Assembly: GCF_029193595.2 (NCBI RefSeq)
Contig: NZ_CP135052.1
Span: 682,001-746,000 of the forward strand
DNA from: Providencia hangzhouensis
Lineage (GTDB): Bacteria; Pseudomonadota; Gammaproteobacteria; Enterobacterales; Enterobacteriaceae
Direction of reading: 5' to 3'
DNA: 64,000 nt
Made by a program: the position numbers and the translations under genes. Of this stretch, positions 1 through 8,522 are shown piece after piece (within the stretch, counting starts at the first letter, position 1; each line of letters starts with the position of its first letter). The notes beneath the pieces were generated by a model. The model was not told where the DNA came from. It searched no databases and worked only from the letters and a program-made list of their open reading frames with translations.

Positions 1-136
1 ATATTCTGTCAATCTCCTAAAATAATAAAAAAACCGATGACCATCTTACCAAAGATAAGAGAAATAGCATTGCTCTGTTGGCGCTATTAATCCCCTTTGA
101 TAAGATGTGGTTGTAAAATTGCGACTGGAAAATCAA

Positions 137-547
137 ATGACACGACGTGACAGGCTTTTAGAACAAATGGGGATCACTCAATGGATGGTGAGAAATCCTG
201 CCGTGTTACGTGGTGAACGTGGTGTAAGGATCCCAGCGTCGACTAAGCTTATTATTATTACTGATGAGAACCTTGATTTAAATAGCCAATTGCTAAAAGA
301 TATTTTTCTTTCCATGAATATTGCACAGGACGATGTGGTTTGTGTCAATTCAGAGCAATTAGGTTTAATCCCAACACCAATAATAACACCATGTTGGGTA
401 TTAGGTGATGAAATCCAGCCTGAAGGTTCAAAAGTCATGTTTACTTCACCTGTTTTGTCTGAGCTAAGTACAAGCTATAGCGCTAAACGGGCACTATGGA
501 AACAAATTTATCAATATGATGAAAATTTCAACACTAAAGCAATCTGA
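137..547 (+). CDS. holD: DNA polymerase III psi subunit
   Basis: HolD is the small clamp-loader subunit that binds chi (HolC) and ties the gamma complex to SSB. The N-terminal segment RRDRLLEQMGITQW and the C-terminal RALWKQIYQYDENF match the conserved ends of the enterobacterial psi family, and the 136-residue length is right. An in-frame GTG lies 30 bases upstream (107), but the ATG at 137 is preferred because it gives MTRRD, the usual psi N-terminus; neither has a strong ribosome binding site. The 3' end overlaps rimI by about 30 bases, the same gene order and overlap as in E. coli, so translation is probably coupled. The middle of psi is poorly conserved, as is typical. Confidence 0.93.
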   Translation: MTRRDRLLEQMGITQWMVRNPAVLRGERGVRIPASTKLIIITDENLDLNSQLLKDIFLSMNIAQDDVVCVNSEQLGLIPTPIITPCWVLGDEIQPEGSKVMFTSPVLSELSTSYSAKRALWKQIYQYDENFNTKAI

Positions 548-968
548 TCTCGCAACTGCTTACTTAATTGAAAAGTTAAGCCATGATTTTCCATGGACTG
601 AGCGAGTTTTTTATGGGAACCAAGGGGAAAAGTACCATAACATAAAAATATCCGTTAATAATCAGATTATTGGTTATGCAATAACACAGTGTGTTCTTGA
701 TGAAGCGACTTTGTTTAATATTGCCATACACCCTGATTACCAAGGGAAAGGCTATGGCCGTTTGTTGCTAGAACAGCTCATCGAAGAACTTGTAAAGAAA
801 GGCATTCTCACGTTATGGCTAGAAGTGAGGGAATCAAATACATCTGCTTTGCATCTATACGATAAGTTAGGTTTTCACCAAGTGACGGTACGTAAAGATT
901 ACTACCCTGCTAAAAAAGGCCGAGAAGATGCTTTAGTACTTGCTTTGACTCTATTTTCTGATGAATAA
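516..968 (+). CDS. rimI: Ribosomal protein bS18 N-alpha-acetyltransferase
   Basis: RimI acetylates the N-terminal alanine of ribosomal protein S18 in the cytoplasm. The 150-residue protein is a single GNAT domain: substrate-side motif FPWTERVF near residue 26, the block DEATLFNIAIHPDYQGKGYG (residues about 62-81) ending in the acetyl-CoA pyrophosphate loop QGKGYG, and the C-terminal ESNTSALHLYDKLGF signature. The start overlaps the end of holD, and two adjacent ATG codons (516, 519) are possible. The gene ends just before a bidirectional terminator shared with the convergent BCCT carrier gene. Confidence 0.95.
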   Translation: MMKISTLKQSDLATAYLIEKLSHDFPWTERVFYGNQGEKYHNIKISVNNQIIGYAITQCVLDEATLFNIAIHPDYQGKGYGRLLLEQLIEELVKKGILTLWLEVRESNTSALHLYDKLGFHQVTVRKDYYPAKKGREDALVLALTLFSDE

Positions 969-1003
969 ATTTAAGTAACGAATAATTTATTATTAATATA
1001 ATT

Positions 1004-1039
1004 AAAACCCCAATATGTGTCATAACATATTGGGGTTTT
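1004..1039. terminator. Bidirectional rho-independent terminator
   Basis: A 15-bp stem (AAAACCCCAATATGT paired with ACATATTGGGGTTTT) with a 6-base loop is flanked by A and T runs on both sides, between the convergent rimI and BCCT genes. Confidence 0.9.
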
Positions 1040-1055
1040 GTGCTTTTATGGACGA

Positions 1056-2615
1056 CTATTTTTCAATTTCAGGAAGAATAGGTTTATTAATTAGTTGGAT
1101 ATTATCTTTTAACTCTTTTTTTGCCGCAGCTTGTGCGTTAACTTCTTCATTGAGGCCTTTATATGTGGAATAACACATAATTAGCATCATGATGGATAAC
1201 GGTACAGCCATGGCGACCAGTGCAGATTGCAAACCAGATAATCCGCCGGTCATAATTAGTACGATCGCGATTGCTGCAATAATGACACCCCAAATGGTTT
1301 TAGTGACATGAGACGGATTTGGGTTCCCATTTTCACTGACCATTCCCAGTACAAATACCGCCGAGTTAGCTGATGTGATAAAGAAAATCAGTACCAAGGC
1401 AATAGCTAAGACACTAATAAATGTCGATGCAGGGAAATAATCTAAGAACTTAAACAGTGCAGATGTGACATCGGTTTTTACAGCATCTGCTAGTGCGGTT
1501 TGCCCTAAGTTTTGAATTAAATGGATGGCAGAACCGCCCATAACTGCAAACCATGCAAAAGCACTTAATACAGGAATAAATACTGCGCCAATCATAAATT
1601 CTTTGATTGTTCTTCCTTTTGAAATACGAGCCACAAAGCTGCCAACTAACGGTGCCCATGCTATCCACCAACCAAAGTAAAACAGTGTCCAGTTAGCAAT
1701 CCAAGTACCGTCATTATAGGGTTCAGTACGAAATGACATACTGACAAAATTTTGGACGTAATCACCAATACCTTGGAATAAAACTTTTAAGATAGTTTGG
1801 GTTGGGCCAGATAGAAAGATAAATGCCATTAATCCGAGAGCAAGTATGATATTTAAGTTTGATAGGTGTTTTATTGCCCCTTGTAACCCGGAAATCGTCG
1901 AAGCAATATAAACAACAGTAATAATAGCAATCAAACCAATTTGTACATAAATACTAATGGGCAATCCCCATAAGTAATTCATACCACTGTTAACTTGTAG
2001 TGTACCAAAGCCTAATGATGTGGCGATACCAATGACGACGGATAACATCACCAATATATTGATCCATTTCCCGACAGAGCCGTAGATCCGATCCCCAATC
2101 AATGGATAGAAAACAGAGCTGAGTGAAGATGGTAGTTTTTTTCTAAATTGGAAATAGCCTAAAGCTACACCGACAAGCGCATAACAGGCCCATGCAGAAA
2201 CCCCCCAATGCAGATAGACATATTGCATGGCTGCTTTAGCAGACTGTTCTGTTGAACCTTGGCCAATCGGCGGGCTGATATAATAGGAAACAGGCTCTGC
2301 TACCCCCCAGAACATCAAACTTATACCAATTGAGGCACTGAATAACATCGCAATCCAAGTGACTGTACGGTATTCCGGTTTGTCATTATCATCGCCAAGG
2401 CGTATGTGACCAAATTTGGAAAAACCAAGAAACATACAGAAGCTGAAAAAGATAAAAACGGAACCTAGAATAAACCAACCTAGATTGTTATAGATAAAAC
2501 TTAAGGCGGAATTTGAAAAAGCTTCCAGCTTATCAGGAATAAATGCACCAAAACTGATTAACGCTAGGCTAAAAGCTAGCGACACGTAAAATACGGATTT
2601 TTTGTTATTCATCAT
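1056..2615 (-). CDS. BCCT-family carnitine/betaine/choline transporter (YeaV-like)
   Basis: A secondary transporter of the inner membrane with about 12 hydrophobic helices. BCCT hallmarks are visible: SIGISLMFWGVAEPVSYY in helix 3, and the tryptophan-rich family signature FGWWIAWAPLVGSF followed by ARISKGRTIKEF. The ORF extends to a GTG at 2636, but the ATG ATG pair at 2615/2612 directly follows GGAGAAGAGG and is the better start. It is divergent from cntA, as yeaV lies beside yeaW in E. coli, so carnitine or a related quaternary amine is the likely substrate. The transport mode (Na+ symport or exchange) cannot be read from sequence alone. It resembles CaiT/BetT paralogues, so the exact substrate is inference. 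Confidence 0.88.
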   Translation of the reverse strand: MMNNKKSVFYVSLAFSLALISFGAFIPDKLEAFSNSALSFIYNNLGWFILGSVFIFFSFCMFLGFSKFGHIRLGDDNDKPEYRTVTWIAMLFSASIGISLMFWGVAEPVSYYISPPIGQGSTEQSAKAAMQYVYLHWGVSAWACYALVGVALGYFQFRKKLPSSLSSVFYPLIGDRIYGSVGKWINILVMLSVVIGIATSLGFGTLQVNSGMNYLWGLPISIYVQIGLIAIITVVYIASTISGLQGAIKHLSNLNIILALGLMAFIFLSGPTQTILKVLFQGIGDYVQNFVSMSFRTEPYNDGTWIANWTLFYFGWWIAWAPLVGSFVARISKGRTIKEFMIGAVFIPVLSAFAWFAVMGGSAIHLIQNLGQTALADAVKTDVTSALFKFLDYFPASTFISVLAIALVLIFFITSANSAVFVLGMVSENGNPNPSHVTKTIWGVIIAAIAIVLIMTGGLSGLQSALVAMAVPLSIMMLIMCYSTYKGLNEEVNAQAAAKKELKDNIQLINKPILPEIEK

Positions 2616-2934
2616 ACCTCTTCTCCAGTTGCTCACTTATTTTTCTTTTATGAGAGTTGGCTTGCAGGGAATACTCGTTGTGTTTTAAGGATACTTTTTT
2701 ATTAGATGCTACTTTTGGTTTACAAAGAATAGCCATGCAAAGATTGTGCAGTCAACAAGAAATTAACCAATTATTAACAGGTGAGTTAAGGGTGATTGGT
2801 TTAACTGATTGTTATTATTAATTTAATCGTTTTTGGTTAAAAAATTATCAATATTTCATTTGATCATTAATGCGATCTGCATTAACATTCCTAAAAAAGA
2901 TGTTAACTATAAGTTTACATAAGTGAGGGCAATT
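2616..2934. promoter_or_regulatory. Divergent BCCT/cntA promoter region
   Basis: About 320 bases of A+T-rich DNA between the divergent carrier and oxygenase genes. No ORF is supported. It must hold the promoters of both units. I could not identify a confident operator; the neighbouring XRE-PAS and LysR regulators are the obvious candidates to bind here. Confidence 0.5.
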
Positions 2935-4062
2935 ATGAGCAATGCAGCTAAAGTCATTTCGATTAATGATCACCTTGATATTGATAACGCATGGACAATC
3001 CCTGCGCGTTATTACACGTCTAATGATGTTTTTGAGTATGAAAAAGAAAAAATATTTGCTAATTCATGGGTTTGTGTCGCTCATGTTAGTGAAGTAAAAG
3101 AAAAAAATTCCTATATCACTCGTGAGCTCATTGGCGAAAGCCTTGTGATTGTTCGTGGTCGTGATGATGTATTACGTGGTTTTTATAATGTATGTCCACA
3201 CCGTGGACACCAGTTGATCAGCGGTGAAAGTGGCAAAGTCAAAAATGTGATTACTTGCCCTTACCACGCGTGGGCATTCAAGCTAGATGGCCAATTAGCA
3301 CATGCGACTAATTGTGAAAATGTAAATAATTTTGAAGCCGATGCAATGTCATTAAGTAGCTTCCATGTTATTGAACATGCAGGGTTTATCTATGTAAATA
3401 TGACTGTAGGTGATCCTCAGCCTATTGAAGAGCAACTTCCTGGCTTAGCCGAAAAAATGCAAGAAGCTTGTGGAGTCATTAGCGATTTAAAATTGGCAGC
3501 GCGTTTTGTTAGCCATACTCCTGCTAATTGGAAAACTATCGTTGATAACTATATTGAATGTTATCACTGCCCAACCAATCATGTGAGTTTCGCCAGTTCC
3601 GTGGATGTCAACGTATACGAACACCAATTATTGGATAATTGGACTGTTCAAATTGGCAAGGCAAAACCCTCTGAATCCTCCTATCAGTTTGATGAATCTG
3701 TTTTAGATCCACGTTTCTTTGGTTTTTGGATTTGGCCAAGTACCATGTTCAATATGCCTCCAGGCGGGGATTTCATGACGGTAATTTATGAGTTTCCAGT
3801 GAACGCAGGGGAAACCTTGCAGCACTATGATATTTATTTCCTCAATGAAGAACTGACCGAATATCAGAAAAACTTAGTGGAATGGTATCGCACCGTATTC
3901 CGCCCAGAAGATCTGCGCTTGGTAGAAAGTGTACAAAAAGGATTACGCTCACGGGGTTATCGTGGCCAAGGCCGCATTATGGCAGATAGGCAACGTAGCG
4001 GGATCAGCGAGCACGGCGTTGCCCATTTCCATAAAATCGTCGCTGGTGCGCACACTGAGTAA
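2935..4062 (+). CDS. cntA: Carnitine monooxygenase, oxygenase subunit
   Basis: A Rieske non-haem iron oxygenase of the CntA/YeaW type, which splits carnitine into trimethylamine and malic semialdehyde using O2 and electrons from CntB. The Rieske cluster ligands are C87-P-H89 (NVCPHRGH) and C108-P-Y-H111 (TCPYHAW). The mononuclear iron site follows in VDNYIECYHCPTNH, with H211 and H216 as ligands, E208 at the position of the glutamate that distinguishes CntA from most Rieske oxygenases, and D204 nearby. The long C-terminal RLVESVQKGLRSRGYRGQGR block matches YeaW. ATG 2935 is chosen over the upstream GTG (2923) because GTGAGGG sits at proper distance. It heads a probable operon with the aldehyde dehydrogenase and cntB. 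Confidence 0.93.
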   Translation: MSNAAKVISINDHLDIDNAWTIPARYYTSNDVFEYEKEKIFANSWVCVAHVSEVKEKNSYITRELIGESLVIVRGRDDVLRGFYNVCPHRGHQLISGESGKVKNVITCPYHAWAFKLDGQLAHATNCENVNNFEADAMSLSSFHVIEHAGFIYVNMTVGDPQPIEEQLPGLAEKMQEACGVISDLKLAARFVSHTPANWKTIVDNYIECYHCPTNHVSFASSVDVNVYEHQLLDNWTVQIGKAKPSESSYQFDESVLDPRFFGFWIWPSTMFNMPPGGDFMTVIYEFPVNAGETLQHYDIYFLNEELTEYQKNLVEWYRTVFRPEDLRLVESVQKGLRSRGYRGQGRIMADRQRSGISEHGVAHFHKIVAGAHTE

Positions 4063-4101
4063 TCACGTTATTTATTATAAAAATAAAAGGAGAAGTCACA
4101 A

Positions 4102-5550
4102 ATGCATCATTTAACTCACCCTGCACTATTTCGTCAGTTATGTTACATCAATGGGCAATGGGTTGATTCAGATAAAAAAATCCCTGTGACTAATCCTTTT
4201 GACCAATCTGTGCTGGGAACGATCCCCAGCCTGTCTGCAACACAAGTGGATGAGGCGATTGAATATGCTCATTCTGCAATGGAAGGTTGGAGTAAGCTGA
4301 CTGCTAAAGCGCGTTCTATCATTCTACGCCGCTGGTTTGAGCTGATTGAAGCCCATGTTGATGATCTTGGGCGTTTAATGACGCTCGAGCAAGGTAAGCC
4401 ACTGAATGAGGCAAAAGGTGAAATTCGCTATGCCGCTTCCTTTATTGAATGGTTTGCGGAAGAGGGGAAACGTGTTTATGGGGAAACCATCCCGCAAACA
4501 GTGGGAAGTAACCGCATTTCAACGATTAAACAACCGATCGGTGTGTGTAGTGCGATTACTCCGTGGAATTTCCCCGCAGCGATGATCACCCGTAAAGCAG
4601 CACCAGCACTGGCCGCAGGTTGTAGTATCATCATTAAGCCTGCAACAGAAACGCCTTTTACGGCGCTTGCCTTAGCACAGTTAGCAGATGAAGCGGGCAT
4701 TCCTGCTGGAATATTTAACGTCATTACTGGGGACTCTCGTGTTCTAGGCGAACGTCTAACTAAACATGAGCTTATCAGTAAATTTTCGTTCACCGGTTCA
4801 ACGCAAGTTGGCCGAGTTCTATCTGAGCAGTGCGCATCGACGATTAAGAAAACATCACTCGAACTGGGAGGAAATGCGCCTTTTATTGTTTTTGATGATT
4901 CTGATATCGATAAAGCGGTAAAAAGTGCGGTTCAAGCCAAATTTCGCAATGGTGGGCAAACCTGTGTTTGTGTGAACCGTTTTTATATTCAAGATACGAT
5001 TTTCGATGAATTTCAGACCAAGTTCGTTGCAGAAGTCGCCAAATTGCAAGTCGGTAATGGCCTTAAAGCGGGAATTGATATTGGGCCTATGATAACGACA
5101 CGTGCTATTGATGGTATGAATGAGCTATTACAGGATGCACTAGCGAAAGGTGCACGCCAATTAACCTTAGGTAATGAAGTAGCGGAGTATGGCAATTTCT
5201 TTAATCCAAAAGTCCTTGTTGATGTTGATGACTCAATGAAGATTGTTCATGAGGAAATTTTTGGCCCCATTGCAACATTGATTCGTTTTAGTGATGAAAA
5301 TGAAGTGATTACTCGCGCCAATAATACGATTTATGGCTTAGCGGCTTATTTCTTTTCTCGTGATGTGAGTCGTGTATATCGTGTAGCTGAAAAACTACAA
5401 AGTGGCATGGTCGGTATCAATACAGGCTTAATTTCTAATGAAGTTGCTCCCTTTGGTGGAGTGAAACAATCAGGTTTAGGAAAAGAAGGCTCTCGATATG
5501 GTATTGAGGATTATTTAAGTACTAAGTATCTGTGTTTAGATATTGAATGA
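4102..5550 (+). CDS. NAD(P)-dependent aldehyde dehydrogenase, probable malic semialdehyde dehydrogenase
   Basis: A 482-residue ALDH-superfamily enzyme of the succinate-semialdehyde-dehydrogenase (GabD/YneI) type. Visible residues: TPWNFP with N156, K179 in IIIKPA, the nucleotide-site FTGSTQVG, general base E254 in LELGGN, and catalytic C288 in GGQTCVC. A strong AGGAGAAG precedes ATG 4102. It lies 39 bases after cntA and just before cntB, so it is placed between the two subunits of the carnitine monooxygenase. CntAB releases malic semialdehyde, and oxidation of that product to malate is the natural job for this enzyme. The fold and catalytic residues are seen; the substrate is inferred from context. 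E. coli yeaWX lacks such a gene. Confidence 0.88.
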   Translation: MHHLTHPALFRQLCYINGQWVDSDKKIPVTNPFDQSVLGTIPSLSATQVDEAIEYAHSAMEGWSKLTAKARSIILRRWFELIEAHVDDLGRLMTLEQGKPLNEAKGEIRYAASFIEWFAEEGKRVYGETIPQTVGSNRISTIKQPIGVCSAITPWNFPAAMITRKAAPALAAGCSIIIKPATETPFTALALAQLADEAGIPAGIFNVITGDSRVLGERLTKHELISKFSFTGSTQVGRVLSEQCASTIKKTSLELGGNAPFIVFDDSDIDKAVKSAVQAKFRNGGQTCVCVNRFYIQDTIFDEFQTKFVAEVAKLQVGNGLKAGIDIGPMITTRAIDGMNELLQDALAKGARQLTLGNEVAEYGNFFNPKVLVDVDDSMKIVHEEIFGPIATLIRFSDENEVITRANNTIYGLAAYFFSRDVSRVYRVAEKLQSGMVGINTGLISNEVAPFGGVKQSGLGKEGSRYGIEDYLSTKYLCLDIE

Positions 5551-5566
5551 TGAGAGGGGCACTGTG

Positions 5567-6520
5567 ATGAACCAACAAAAAATTGCAGTCAATGTCAGTC
5601 GAATTGAGCAAATTAGCCCAAATATTAAAATGTTCGAGTTTGTTGCACAAGAGGGCGCGCTAATGCCTTTTAGCGCAGGCAGTCACATTACCGTTCATAT
5701 GGGCGAGCAGGCTGGTTTACAACGTGCATATTCGTTAATCAGCGACCCGCAGCAGTGTGGCAGTTATTGTATTTCTGTCTTGCGTGATGAAAACTCGAAA
5801 GGCGGTTCTGCATTTATGCATGAGCAGCTATCGCCAGGGGATAGCTTGTATCTGTCCCCAGCACAGAATTTTTTCTCGTTAGCACCGGATAACCAATGTA
5901 AGCATATTTTGATCGCCGGTGGGATTGGGATCACGCCTTTTCTCTCTTATCTCTATGAATTAGAAGAAAATGGAATGGATTTTGAACTTCATTACTGTTT
6001 TCGTGATAGTACAACGGTGGCATTTCTTGAACATTTACAACAGCGTATTGGCTCGCGTTTATTTCTTTATGACGGTAGCCAAGGGCAGCGAATGTCTGTC
6101 GAACAGTTAGTTAAAGCACAAGGAAGTAATAGCCATCTGTATGTATGTGGCCCTCAATCATTAATTAATGAGGTGATTGAAAAGGGTCATCAGCACCTGG
6201 GTGAATCACAGGTTCATTTTGAAAATTTTGGCGAAGTTGCCAGCGAAGGGGATTCATTTGAAGTCTATTTCCAACGCTCAGGCTTTAGTTTGGAAGTCGG
6301 TAAAGATGAGTCTATTTTGCAGGTAATCGAAGCAGATAAGCGCATTAACGTGGAATGTTTATGCCGTAATGGGGTTTGTGGAACCTGCGAAACGGCAATA
6401 CTTGAGGGAGAGGCTGATCATCGTGACCACTACCTCGATGATGATGAAAAAGCTGAGCAGAAAACGATGATGTTGTGCGTTTCGCGAGCTAAATCTAAAC
6501 GATTAGTCCTTGATTTATAA
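5567..6520 (+). CDS. cntB: Carnitine monooxygenase, reductase subunit
   Basis: A class IA-type oxygenase reductase of 317 residues that passes electrons from NAD(P)H to CntA. Domain order: FMN/flavin-binding barrel (RAYSLISDP), nucleotide-binding domain (ILIAGGIGITPFLSYL, YVCGPQSLI), then a plant-type [2Fe-2S] ferredoxin domain whose cysteines are in CLCRNGVCGTCET with the last one in LCVSRA. The ORF can be extended to a TTG (5543) and a GTG (5564), but ATG 5567 has GAGAGGGG seven bases upstream. The ALDH stop codon is 16 bases away, indicating co-transcription. It matches E. coli YeaX in length and order of domains. Confidence 0.92.
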   Translation: MNQQKIAVNVSRIEQISPNIKMFEFVAQEGALMPFSAGSHITVHMGEQAGLQRAYSLISDPQQCGSYCISVLRDENSKGGSAFMHEQLSPGDSLYLSPAQNFFSLAPDNQCKHILIAGGIGITPFLSYLYELEENGMDFELHYCFRDSTTVAFLEHLQQRIGSRLFLYDGSQGQRMSVEQLVKAQGSNSHLYVCGPQSLINEVIEKGHQHLGESQVHFENFGEVASEGDSFEVYFQRSGFSLEVGKDESILQVIEADKRINVECLCRNGVCGTCETAILEGEADHRDHYLDDDEKAEQKTMMLCVSRAKSKRLVLDL

Positions 6521-6526
6521 TCAAAG

Positions 6527-6554
6527 TTGCCCCGCTTAGGCCATAAGTGGGGCA
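6527..6554. terminator. Terminator between cntB and the XRE-PAS gene
   Basis: A 12-bp stem, TTGCCCCGCTTA with TAAGTGGGGCAA (one G-T pair) and a 4-5 base loop, lies between the convergent genes and is followed by A/T-rich sequence. Confidence 0.75.
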
Positions 6555-6565
6555 AAATACCTGTT

Positions 6566-7471
6566 TTAAATATCTTTTAATTCAAACATTAAAAAAGGCT
6601 GTTTTTCATCATTAAAGTGTTGATAAGCCGTAATTTGCTTGTCTTGAAATACGATTTGACCACGCCCTGTACGAAATACTTCATCTAACCATGGCTTATG
6701 GTTGATCACTAATTGATATAATAAACGTTGTAGTTCAAGGTAATCTATTTCAGTCGATTGATTGTGTAAGTTGCTGGCTAATATTTCGCCTGCTTTATCT
6801 GTAAATACGACTAAATGATTGAAATGAGATAATAATACATCAAAATAGCATTTGATTTTACGTAGGCGTAGTTCGGTATTCTTACGTTCGGTGTTGTCTA
6901 AACTGATCCCAACCAGCTTTGTCACTTTGCCATTAGGGCCTCTGACTCCTGTTGCTCGGGATGTGATCCAACGGTAATCGCCTTCCCAGTTAATTTTAAA
7001 ATCCATTTCATGGGCACCGCCTTCACGAATAATTTTGGAATATCCATTAACCAATTTTTCTTTGGAGTCATGGCTCATTAAAGCCCAGAAATCTTCATTA
7101 CTGGTGATTTTGATACCATAAACGGCTTCAACGTTGTCCGAGTAGTTCAATTCCCCAGTTAATAAGTCCCACTCCCAGGTCACGATATCTGCGGATTCTT
7201 GAAGATGGACTTCGTTGATGTTGCGCATGACGCCTGAATTGCTAACAGTGACTTGGTTATTGGTATACTCACCGTATTTCAACCATATCTTGTCGACATC
7301 CAATAACGTGGCGAGCTTTTCAAGATTATCTTCATCAATCATGCCGCCTTTCGTCCATTTGTTAACCGCCGTTCGGGAAACACCAAGGGCTTCAGCGGCT
7401 TTTAATTGACTCATTTTTTTCTGTTTTAGCAATTTCAACAAACGTTCTTTGAATGTCTCTGTTTCTGTCAT
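6566..7471 (-). CDS. XRE-type helix-turn-helix regulator with PAS domain
   Basis: A cytoplasmic sensor-regulator of about 301 residues. Residues 6-60 form a Cro/CI-like HTH (MSQLKAAEALGVSRTAVNKW). Residues about 90-195 form a PAS domain with a PAC end (WITSRATGVRGPNGKVTKLVGISLDNTERK); a weaker second PAS-like stretch follows to the C-terminus. This fusion is unlike the CaiF or LysR regulators usually linked to carnitine genes. ATG 7471 is used; the preceding TTG is in frame but less likely. It sits convergent to cntB and beside the LysR gene, so it may control the carnitine operon. The ligand and target are unknown. Confidence 0.75.
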   Translation of the reverse strand: MTETETFKERLLKLLKQKKMSQLKAAEALGVSRTAVNKWTKGGMIDEDNLEKLATLLDVDKIWLKYGEYTNNQVTVSNSGVMRNINEVHLQESADIVTWEWDLLTGELNYSDNVEAVYGIKITSNEDFWALMSHDSKEKLVNGYSKIIREGGAHEMDFKINWEGDYRWITSRATGVRGPNGKVTKLVGISLDNTERKNTELRLRKIKCYFDVLLSHFNHLVVFTDKAGEILASNLHNQSTEIDYLELQRLLYQLVINHKPWLDEVFRTGRGQIVFQDKQITAYQHFNDEKQPFLMFELKDI

Positions 7472-7505
7472 CAATTCATGTTTACCTTATAACTTATGGA
7501 GTTAA

Positions 7506-8420
7506 CTAAAAACCATGTGATAAGTGAGTAGCAAGGTATTGCTCTAGATTTTCGATAAAGACTCTAAGATTAGCACTCGTTCGGAGGCTTCTCGAATATA
7601 CAGCATAAACATCTGCAGTTTGATGCCATTGCGGTAACACTCGTACTAATTGGCCTGACTGTAACTCAGGCCGCACACTCCATTGGGAGCGCAATAGGAT
7701 CCCTTCACCACTTAAGCACCATTGCTTGGCGACTTCACCATTATTGACGGTTAATTTGCTATTGGGAGTGACCGTCATACTTTCTTGCTGGTATTCAAGC
7801 TTCCATACCGCGGGGGCTTGGTTACGTTCTTTAATCGCAATACAAAAGTGCTTTTGTTCCAGTTCTTGTGGGTATTTTGGGTAGCCGTGTGTTGCTAAGT
7901 AGGTTGGAGAAGCGCACAGAATACGCTGGTTCCGTGCAATTCGCCTAGCAATAAATTGCTCAGCTATCGTACCGCCAATACAGATATCAACGTCAATGTT
8001 TTCACTAATAATATCGACAGACTTATCGGTCAAAGTGAGATCAATGCCTAATAAAGGATGACTCCCCCGTAATGTGAGTATAAACGGGTTAATATAAGTA
8101 CTGCCAAACCCTGTGCTACAACTGATACGTAGATTGCCGCGGATCTCTTCGCGACAGGCGTTGAGTTGTTGTTGCATCTGTTCCAGTTCAGCTAGCATCA
8201 CTTCACTGCTACGTAAAATAATTTGCCCTTCGTGAGTCAGCTTAATTGAGCGAGCCGTTCTAAAAAATAAAGTTTGTCCTAAATTTTCTTCTAGCAACTT
8301 AATGCGTTTAGAAACATAAGCTGGGGATACCAACAGCTGTGATGCGGCTTGAGAGAAACTCATCAAACGGGCAACCGTGACAAAAACGCGGATATCCTCT
8401 AACGAAGGAAGCTTGTTCAT
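7506..8420 (-). CDS. dmlR: LysR-family transcriptional regulator (DmlR-like)
   Basis: A 304-residue LysR regulator: N-terminal winged HTH (SFSQAASQLLVSPAYVSKRIKLLE, split across residues about 21-44) and a periplasmic-binding-protein-like effector domain from about residue 90. It is divergent from the D-malate/tartrate dehydrogenase gene, with about 100 bases between starts, which is the standard arrangement for a LysR activator of its neighbour and the order seen for dmlR-dmlA in E. coli. The DmlR assignment therefore rests on position and family. The effector is presumably D-malate or tartrate. Confidence 0.78.
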   Translation of the reverse strand: MNKLPSLEDIRVFVTVARLMSFSQAASQLLVSPAYVSKRIKLLEENLGQTLFFRTARSIKLTHEGQIILRSSEVMLAELEQMQQQLNACREEIRGNLRISCSTGFGSTYINPFILTLRGSHPLLGIDLTLTDKSVDIISENIDVDICIGGTIAEQFIARRIARNQRILCASPTYLATHGYPKYPQELEQKHFCIAIKERNQAPAVWKLEYQQESMTVTPNSKLTVNNGEVAKQWCLSGEGILLRSQWSVRPELQSGQLVRVLPQWHQTADVYAVYSRSLRTSANLRVFIENLEQYLATHLSHGF

Positions 8421-8522
8421 AGTTTGTAAACCTAAGGATTACACTTCATATCTATACTTTATCACAGCAACCCCTAAACTGGAGAACAAACAGACATAAT
8501 TCATTTATCAGAGGTTTTCACA

